From: Actinomadura luteofluorescens
Lineage (GTDB): Bacteria; Actinomycetota; Actinomycetes; Streptosporangiales; Streptosporangiaceae
DNA: 64,000 nucleotides
Direction: 5' to 3'
Assembly: GCF_013409365.1 (NCBI RefSeq)
Contig: NZ_JACCBA010000001.1
Span: 2,542,001-2,606,000 of the forward strand
Shown here: positions 58,597 through 64,000 of the stretch, one piece after another
How the letters are laid out: the number at the start of each line of letters is the position of its first letter
Numbering within the stretch: the first letter of the stretch is position 1
Position numbers and translations under genes: made by a program
Notes under the pieces: model-generated
Databases searched by the model: none
Told to the model about the DNA's origin: nothing
Seen by the model: the letters and a program-made list of their open reading frames with translations, nothing else

Positions 58597-59165
58597 CGTT
58601 CGGTTTTCGCGCGCTCGTAGTGCCGGGCGGCCTTGGCCCGGTTCCCGCAGACGGCCATGGAGCACCAGCGCCGGGTGCCGTTCTTGGTCGTGTCGTGGAA
58701 GTGCAGTACGCAGTTCGGGTGTGCGCAGGCCTTGACCCGGCCGGGACTTTCGGCGACGAGGCGCAGGTAGTCGGCGGCGGCCAGCCATGACGGCAGCCAC
58801 GCGGGATCGTCGGTTCGCGGGTGGCTCTCCGGGCCGCCCGACCCGAATCGGTAATGCAGAGCACCGCGTTCCAGGACGTGGTTGAGCGCGCCCACCGCCT
58901 CGGGGGACGGGCCCCCTTCCACGAGCGCCAGAAGGACCTCGCGGGTCCGCAGCGCGGCGTCGAGCGTCGCCCGGTCGGCCGCGGCGCGCCCGTCCAGGCC
59001 GGCCGACCGGAGCCAGACGGCCAGGCCGCCGGTGGAGTCGAGCAGGTCGCGGGGAACGCCGTCCTCGGCCCACCGGGTGTTGAGCAGGTCCAGGCACAGC
59101 GGCTCCCCCACCAGCGGACGGGGGTCCGCGGCGTCCCGCTGCGGGAGTCCGTCTTCCGGCTGCAC
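58593..59165 (-). CDS. CGNR zinc-finger transcriptional regulator (ABATE type)
   Basis: This 190-residue protein has the N-terminal ABATE domain (LVGEPLCLDLLNTRW) and the C-terminal CGNR zinc finger: CAHPNCVLHFHD, then WCSMAVCGNRAKAARHY. These proteins are putative stress-response regulators that bind DNA through the finger. It is divergent from the VOC-PPOX pair with TTAGCC-type repeats in the gap, so it may regulate them and itself. Confidence 0.9.
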   Translation of the reverse strand: MQPEDGLPQRDAADPRPLVGEPLCLDLLNTRWAEDGVPRDLLDSTGGLAVWLRSAGLDGRAAADRATLDAALRTREVLLALVEGGPSPEAVGALNHVLERGALHYRFGSGGPESHPRTDDPAWLPSWLAAADYLRLVAESPGRVKACAHPNCVLHFHDTTKNGTRRWCSMAVCGNRAKAARHYERAKTER

Positions 59166-59192
59166 ACCGCGATTCTACCCACCTATCGCGAC

Positions 59193-59250
59193 TTAGCCGG
59201 TTGACGTTGACGATCTAACCTCTTATCTTCAGTTAGCCAGTTAGATTGAC
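59193..59250. promoter_or_regulatory. Candidate operator region: 40-bp-spaced direct repeats
   Basis: TTAGCCGGTTGAC (59193-59205) and TTAGCCAGTT with following AGATTGAC (59233-59250) recur exactly 40 bp apart in the AT-richer gap between the CGNR and VOC genes. They are candidates for regulator binding or for the divergent promoters. Confidence 0.45.
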
Positions 59251-59286
59251 GCCGGGCGCGAGTGCCCCGGGTTCGTGAGGAGTGCC

Positions 59287-59748
59287 ATGGAGACGGTCGC
59301 GATCAAGACTCTGCAGACGGGGCACGTGGGGCTGAACGTGACCGACTTGGATCGTTCCCTGCCCTTCTACCTGCGGGTATTCGGGTTCGAGGTGCAGGCC
59401 GAGGGGCACGAGCCCGGCCGCCGCTGGGCCTTCCTCGGCCGGGACGGGCGGCTGGTGCTGACCCTGTGGGAGCAGAGCGACACCGTGTTCGCGACCCGCT
59501 CGGCAGGCCTGCACCACCTGTCCTTCCAGGTCGAGTCGATCGAGGAGGTGAAGGCCGCCGAACAGGTGCTGCGCGAACTGGACGCCACATTCGCCCACGA
59601 CGGCGTCGTCCCGCACGGCGAGGGCGTCTCCTCCGGCGGCATCTTCTTCACCGACCCCGACGGGACCCGCCTGGAGATCTACGCGCCCGCAGGCGCCGAC
59701 ACCGCTCCCGCGCCCAGCGGGGCCGCCCCCACCTGCGGATTCTTCTGA
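59287..59748 (+). CDS. VOC-family (glyoxalase-like) dioxygenase/hydrolase
   Basis: This 153-residue protein has two beta-alpha-beta-beta-beta units of the vicinal-oxygen-chelate fold: GHVGLNVTDLDRSLPFYLRV and HHLSFQVESIEEV, with a Glu metal ligand in TRLEIYAP. A metal-dependent reaction on a small organic substrate, or antibiotic binding, is possible. RBS GAGGAG is 4 nt before the ATG. It is first in a run with the PPOX protein. Confidence 0.86.
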   Translation: METVAIKTLQTGHVGLNVTDLDRSLPFYLRVFGFEVQAEGHEPGRRWAFLGRDGRLVLTLWEQSDTVFATRSAGLHHLSFQVESIEEVKAAEQVLRELDATFAHDGVVPHGEGVSSGGIFFTDPDGTRLEIYAPAGADTAPAPSGAAPTCGFF

Positions 59749-59777
59749 CCCCACCGGCACGTCGAAAGGAGGCCGCT

Positions 59778-60686
59778 GTGGCGGCCGACGTCTACCACCA
59801 AGGCGAACGGGCCGCCCAGCGGCGCGCCGGCCTGCTGGACCAGGGGGCGTTCTCCTCCCGCGCCGTCCGCGCGGAGATCCCCGAAGTGGCGCGCGGCTTC
59901 CTGCTCCAGCAGCCGATGCTGGTGCTGGGCGCCGCCGACGACCAGGGACGCCTGTGGGCCACCCTCGTCACCGGGCAGCCCGGCTTCCTGCACGCCGAGG
60001 ACGACCGCGCCCTCGCGATCGGCGCCCGACCCGGACCCGGCGATCCGCTGCACGACCGGCTCACGCGCCCGGCACCGGTCGGCATGCTGGCCATCGAACC
60101 CGCCCGGCACCGCCGGATGCGGATGAACGGCCGCGCCGTCCCGACCGGGCACGGCCTGCGCGTCGATCTCGACCAGGTGTACTCCAACTGCCCCAAGTAC
60201 ATCCAGAAGCGGCAGCCGCGGTGGGAACCGGCCGCACCGTCTCCGCCGCGCCCGTCCCGCGCTCTGACCGGCGACCAGCGGCGGTGGATCGGCGGCGCCG
60301 ACACCTTCTTCATCGCCACCGCCGACCTGGACGGCGACGCCGACGCCTCCCACCGCGGCGGCGCGCCCGGATTCGTGGACGTGGTGTCGCCGACCGTGCT
60401 GCGGTGGCCCGACTACATCGGCAACGCCATGTTCAACACGCTGGGCAACCTGGAGGTCCAGCCCCGGGCCGGACTGCTCTTCTGCGACTGGCGCACCGGC
60501 GGCGTGCTCCACCTCACCGGCACCGCGCGCACCGACTGGGACCCCGCGCACGCCGCCGCGGTGCCGGGCGCCGAGCGGCTGGTCGAGTTCACCGTCACCG
60601 GCGTCGTCGAGATCGCCGGAGCCGTGCCGCTGCGCTGGAGCGACCCCGTCCCGTCCCGCTTCAACCCGCCCGCGGACCTCCCTTGA
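59778..60686 (+). CDS. Pyridoxamine 5'-phosphate oxidase-family flavoprotein
   Basis: This 302-residue protein belongs to the PNPOx-like split-barrel family, starting VYHQGERAAQRRAG and containing QPMLVLGAADDQGRLWATLVTG and FVDVVSPTVLRWPDYIGN. It probably binds FMN or a deazaflavin and reduces a small substrate. It starts at GTG 59778 with AGGAGG 5 nt upstream and is 29 nt after the VOC gene, so likely one transcript. Confidence 0.88.
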   Translation: MAADVYHQGERAAQRRAGLLDQGAFSSRAVRAEIPEVARGFLLQQPMLVLGAADDQGRLWATLVTGQPGFLHAEDDRALAIGARPGPGDPLHDRLTRPAPVGMLAIEPARHRRMRMNGRAVPTGHGLRVDLDQVYSNCPKYIQKRQPRWEPAAPSPPRPSRALTGDQRRWIGGADTFFIATADLDGDADASHRGGAPGFVDVVSPTVLRWPDYIGNAMFNTLGNLEVQPRAGLLFCDWRTGGVLHLTGTARTDWDPAHAAAVPGAERLVEFTVTGVVEIAGAVPLRWSDPVPSRFNPPADLP

Positions 60687-60713
60687 ATCTCCCCTGAGGG
60701 GAGATGCCACGCT
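60683..60713 (+). promoter_or_regulatory. MerR-type promoter/operator upstream of MerR gene
   Basis: TTGAAT (-35, 60683-60688), a 19-bp spacer holding the palindrome ATCTCCCC-TGA-GGGGAGAT (60687-60705) and CACGCT (-10) form the over-long spacer typical of promoters that MerR proteins activate by twisting DNA. The MerR ATG is only 7 nt after the -10. The stop of the PPOX gene overlaps the -35. Confidence 0.75.
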
Positions 60714-60719
60714 GAGGCC

Positions 60720-61646
60720 ATGGACGGCGAAGCGAGCTACTCCATCGGCGAACTCGCCCGGAGCGCCGGGATCACGGTGAAGGCCGTGCGGTTCTACACC
60801 GAACGCGGGATCGTCCCGGCGCGCAGGACCGCGTCGGGGCACCGGCGCTACGGGTCCGACGCCGTGGCCCGGCTGGGCCTGGTGCGGACGCTGCGCGAGC
60901 TGGGGATCGACCTGGCCACCGTCCAGAAGATCGTTGACCGCGAGGTGCCGGCCGCCGAGGCGGCCGCCGCCCACGCCGAGGCCGTGGCCGTCCAGATGCG
61001 GATGCTGCGGCTCCGGCACGCGGTCCTGACCATCGCCGCCCGGCGCGGCAGCGACCCCGAGGAGATGGAACTGATGCACCGGCTCGCCCGTCTGTCCGCC
61101 GCCGAGCGCGGCGACCTCGTCGGCGACTTCCTCACCAGCTCCTTCGGCGCCCCCGAGACCGGCCCGATGCCCCGCGTCCTGCACCGGTCCCTGGCCCCCG
61201 AACTGCCCGAGGACCCCACCTCGGAGCAGCTGGCGGCCTGGGTGGAACTGGCCGAACTCACCCGCGACCCCGATTTCCGCACCCTGATGCGGGACCTGTT
61301 CAACGACCACACCGCCGAGGCCGCCCGCCGCCCCAAGGGCCCGCCGCGCAAACACGCCGTCGCGCGCGTCACCGAGACCGCCCGCCCGCTGCTCGCCGCG
61401 GGTGTCGCCCCCGACTCGCCGGAGGCGGCCGAGGCCGTCACCGCGGTCGTCGCCGCCTACGCGGAGTTCCAGGACCGCCCCGACACCCCCGCCCTGCGCG
61501 CCCGCCTGGCCGCCTACCTGACCGGCGCCAACGACCCGCGCCGCGAGCGCTACCTGACCCTGCTGTCGACCGTCAACGGCTGGGCCCCGCCCGACCACCC
61601 CCGCGACGAGATCGACTGGTTCCTCACCGCCCTCGCCGCCTCCTGA
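60720..61646 (+). CDS. MerR-family transcriptional regulator
   Basis: This 308-residue protein has an N-terminal MerR HTH: YSIGELARSAGITVKAVRFY, TERGIVPARRTASGHRRYG and DAVARLGLVRTLRELG. The C-terminal part is long (about 200 residues) and helical, larger than usual for metal sensors, so a small-molecule ligand is more likely. It follows the palindromic 19-bp-spaced promoter above, consistent with autoregulation. Effector unknown. Confidence 0.92.
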   Translation: MDGEASYSIGELARSAGITVKAVRFYTERGIVPARRTASGHRRYGSDAVARLGLVRTLRELGIDLATVQKIVDREVPAAEAAAAHAEAVAVQMRMLRLRHAVLTIAARRGSDPEEMELMHRLARLSAAERGDLVGDFLTSSFGAPETGPMPRVLHRSLAPELPEDPTSEQLAAWVELAELTRDPDFRTLMRDLFNDHTAEAARRPKGPPRKHAVARVTETARPLLAAGVAPDSPEAAEAVTAVVAAYAEFQDRPDTPALRARLAAYLTGANDPRRERYLTLLSTVNGWAPPDHPRDEIDWFLTALAAS

Positions 61647-61782
61647 CCGGCCCCCGCCACGGTTGGACGGCGGCGCGTCCGAGGGAGCACGCTCGCCGTT
61701 GGCCGTTGGCAGATGATGCCTTTGCCTGGAGGAAAGGCGGGTATGCCGGGGGCGGACGGCGTCGGGTCATCGGAGGAGTGGC

Positions 61783-63380
61783 TTGCTGGTGCTTGAGCGG
61801 GTGCGGGGTGCTGCGGAGGCGGGGGTCAGGGCGGCCCGGGCGGTGCGGGACTCCGGAGTGGTGCGGCCCGTCCGGCCTGATCGGGCGGTTCGGCTGCTGT
61901 TCCCGTACGTGCGGTTCGGGCCCGTGCCCGCGACGCTCGGCGCCATGGCGGCACTGCGGTTCCCCGAGCGGACGGCCCTGATCGACGAGCGCGGGGAGCT
62001 GTCCTACGCGGAACTCGAACGGCGGGCGGCGTCGCTGGCCACGGCGCTCGGCGGCCGGGTGGGGGACGGGAAGGTCGGAGTCCTGTGCCGCAACCACCGC
62101 GGGTTCGTCGAAACGGTCCTCGCGGCGTCGCGGCTCGGCAATGACGTCGTGCTGCTGAACACCGACTTCTCCGGCAGGCAGCTGGGGCAGGTCCTCGAAC
62201 GCGAGGGGATCGAGCTGCTCGTTCACGACGAGGAGTTCGCCCCGGCCGTCGAGGAGTCGGGGTTCGACGGGCAACGGGTGCTCGCCTGGGCCGAGGAGGG
62301 GGCCGCGACGATCGACTCGCTGATCGCGGAGACCACCGCCGAACCCGTCAAGCCCGGCCGGGCCGGCCGGGTGGTCCTCATGACGTCCGGGACGACCGGC
62401 ACCCCCAAGGGGGCGCGGCACGATCTGTCCGCGTCCTCGCTGCTGCCCGCGGCCCTGAGTCATCTGATGCGCGTTCCCGTCCGGTCGGGCGCGCCGATGG
62501 TCGTCGGGCCACCGCTCTTCCACCTGCTCGGCTTCGCGTACACGACGGTCGGGCTCGCCATGGGGGCGCCGCTCGTGCTGTCCCGCCGCTTCGACCCGCG
62601 GCGGACGCTGGAGACGATCGCGGACACCGGGGCGGAGGCGCTCGTGGCGGTGCCGGTGATGCTCCAGCGCATCCTGGACGTGCGGGACGCGCCGCCGACG
62701 CCGGCGCTGCGGGCGGTCGTGTGCGGCGGGGCCGCCCTGCACCCGCACCTGTCCGAGGCGTTCATGGACGCGTTCGGCGACGTGCTCGTCAACGTGTACG
62801 GCGCGACCGAGACCGGGTGGGCCACGATCGCCACGCCCGAGGACCTGCGGGCCGCGCCCGGGACGGTCGGCCGGCCGTCCTTCCGGCTCACGATCAAGGT
62901 GCTCGGGCAGGACGGGCGGGAGCTGCCCGCGGGCGAGACCGGGGAGGTCCACACCGGCGGCGGCCTGCGGTTCGCCGGCTACACCGGGGGCGGCGGCAGG
63001 CGGGTGCGCGGCGGGCTGACCGGCACCGGCGACCTCGGGCACTTCGACGCGGCGGGACGGCTGTTCATCGACGGCCGCGCCGACGACATGATCGTCTCAG
63101 GCGGGGAGAACGTGTTCCCCGGGGAGGTGGAGAACCTGCTCGGCGGCCACCCGGACGTCGCGGACGCGTCGGTGGCCGGGGTGGACGACGAGAGGTTCGG
63201 GCAGCGGCTCGCCGCGCACGTCGTCAGAAACGAGGGGGCGGCCGTCACCGAGGACGACCTCAAGGAGTACGTGCGCGCGCACCTGGCCCGGTACAAGGTC
63301 CCGCGGGACATCCGGTTCGTCCGCGAACTGCCCGCACCAGCACCGGCAAGGTCAGGCGGCGGGCTCCCGGCGACCGTTGA
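61783..63380 (+). pseudogene. Acyl-CoA ligase (ANL) with frameshift near 3' end
   Basis: The enzyme is intact to about residue 515: MTSGTTGTPKGARHD (phosphate loop), GPPLFHLLGFAYTT, YGATETGWATIA, TGDLGHFD and DGRADDMIVSGGENVFPGE. At 63331-63333 one base appears lost: frame +1 continues ELPAPAPARS, whereas a shifted frame reads RTSTGKVRRRAPGDR then TGA at 63378-63380. That shifted tail holds the catalytic lysine motif STGK. In the unshifted frame the protein would run to 63489 with a meaningless tail into the neighbour gene. It starts at TTG 61783 with a GGAGGAG RBS. Confidence 0.82.
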
Positions 63381-63433
63381 GGGAACGCCCGGGCCCAGGG
63401 CCGCGAGGTCCCGGGCGCACCCCGTCCCGAGGG

Positions 63434-63763
63434 TCAGGCGGCGCCGGCGCGCCGCTTGGCCGCCATGCAGATGCGGGCGAGGTCGTTGAGGGCGTCGGCG
63501 CGGCGCTCGTCCAGCGTCCGGCGGTCGCCCGGCCCGGCCTCGGCGAGGGTGTCGATGACCAGGGAGAACACCGGCCATTCGGCGGGCCCGATGGCGCCCT
63601 GGAAGTCGACGCCGTCGGCCAGGTCGTCCAGGTCGAGGTTGCGGGCGAAGGTGGCGAGGGCGGCCTCGGCCGCGACCACGCCGATGCGCATCGCCAGCGC
63701 GGCGGGCTCGCGATCGAGGGAGCGCACGGTGCTAGAACCCATGTTCGACAACATAGACCACAC
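63434..63763 (-). CDS. Small helical protein of unknown function
   Basis: This protein of about 109 residues from GTG 63763, or 102 from ATG 63742, contains EPAALAMRIGVVAAEAALATFARNLDLDDLADGVDF and an acidic/basic C-terminus ending ARICMAAKRRAGAA. It is helical without signal or membrane segments. No RBS is clear for either start. A tandem ACGCGTGTG repeat lies just upstream at about 63760-63778. Family not recognised. Confidence 0.5.
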   Translation of the reverse strand: MWSMLSNMGSSTVRSLDREPAALAMRIGVVAAEAALATFARNLDLDDLADGVDFQGAIGPAEWPVFSLVIDTLAEAGPGDRRTLDERRADALNDLARICMAAKRRAGAA

Positions 63764-63796
63764 GCGTCACACGCGTCGAAAGTTTGCTCGAAAACG

Positions 63797-64000
63797 TTAT
63801 CCGACGATGGCCTGCTGGAAGAGGTAGGAGTGCGTGAAGTGCAGGGCGCCGTCGACCATGCTCGGGCGCATGCCGGTGGCCGGTCCCCCCGCCAGCTCGT
63901 CCTCCAGCTCCCGCCTGATCCGCGCCGCGGCCTCCGGAGGGGTGTGCGAGAACTCCAGCCACGGGTCCAGCGGGCGGCCGAGGTCGAACCGGTCGGCGCG
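63797..64000 (-). CDS. Partial protein of unknown function (C-terminal 67 residues)
   Basis: The gene continues beyond the right edge of the window; 67 codons and the TAA stop are inside. Visible sequence includes DPWLEFSHTPPEAAARIR and MVDGALHFTHSYLFQQAIVG at the C-terminus. I do not recognise the family from this fragment. It lies 33 nt upstream of the small helical gene on the same strand. Confidence 0.55.
   Translation of the reverse strand, partial: RADRFDLGRPLDPWLEFSHTPPEAAARIRRELEDELAGGPATGMRPSMVDGALHFTHSYLFQQAIVG

Overview
The window is a high-GC actinomycete chromosome segment. The evidence is G/C-ending codons, frequent GTG and TTG starts, WhiB7, mycoredoxin, a SARP regulator, a mycothiol-type enzyme and UPF0182/PPA1309 proteins. 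The gene style and GC-rich intergenic repeats suggest Thermomonosporaceae, perhaps Actinomadura; the genus is an inference. There are no rRNA genes, no CRISPR array and no phage. One insertion sequence and two initiator tRNA genes are present.

Layout. 0-5.2 kb: tail of an FAD-linked oxidase, a coiled-coil protein, a HisN-type phosphatase, an L-2-hydroxyglutarate oxidase and a carboxylesterase. 5.3-13.9 kb: a lipid or hydrophobic-metabolite block with a TetR regulator, MpaB-like oxygenase, SDR, cytochrome P450, a 1004-residue hydrolase/AMP-ligase fusion whose ligase half lacks key catalytic residues, and a fatty acyl-AMP ligase. 13.9-19.1 kb: an MFS exporter divergent from a SARP regulator, with three tandem 11-bp repeats between them. 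19.1-20.5 kb: a complete IS256-family element. 20.5-29.6 kb: two near-identical initiator tRNA units (tRNA, terminator and GC-rich flank) bracket a TetR/P450 pair with a 33-bp palindrome, a carbonic anhydrase, a proline catabolic operon with a divergent PucR-type regulator, and an acyl-CoA ligase.

29.6-50.5 kb is conserved actinobacterial core: YlbL-type protease, MoaE, PPA1309, UPF0182, zincin-like protein, ABC1 kinase, WhiB7, UvrD2, mycoredoxin and NudC. The order matches the Rv3193c-Rv3199c neighbourhood of Mycobacterium tuberculosis. The whiB7 locus shows its control circuit directly: an AT-rich-element promoter, a 30-residue leader peptide ending in an arginine-rich stretch, and an intrinsic terminator before the gene.

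50.6-56.1 kb: an iron-box-controlled, translationally coupled four-gene operon for an NRPS-independent siderophore (ATP-grasp, two IucA/IucC synthetases, PLP decarboxylase), with no transporter in the operon. 56-64 kb: small regulator/enzyme pairs (PhzF-LysR, CGNR-VOC-PPOX-MerR) and an acyl-CoA ligase whose C-terminal catalytic lysine motif is put out of frame by a single-base shift.
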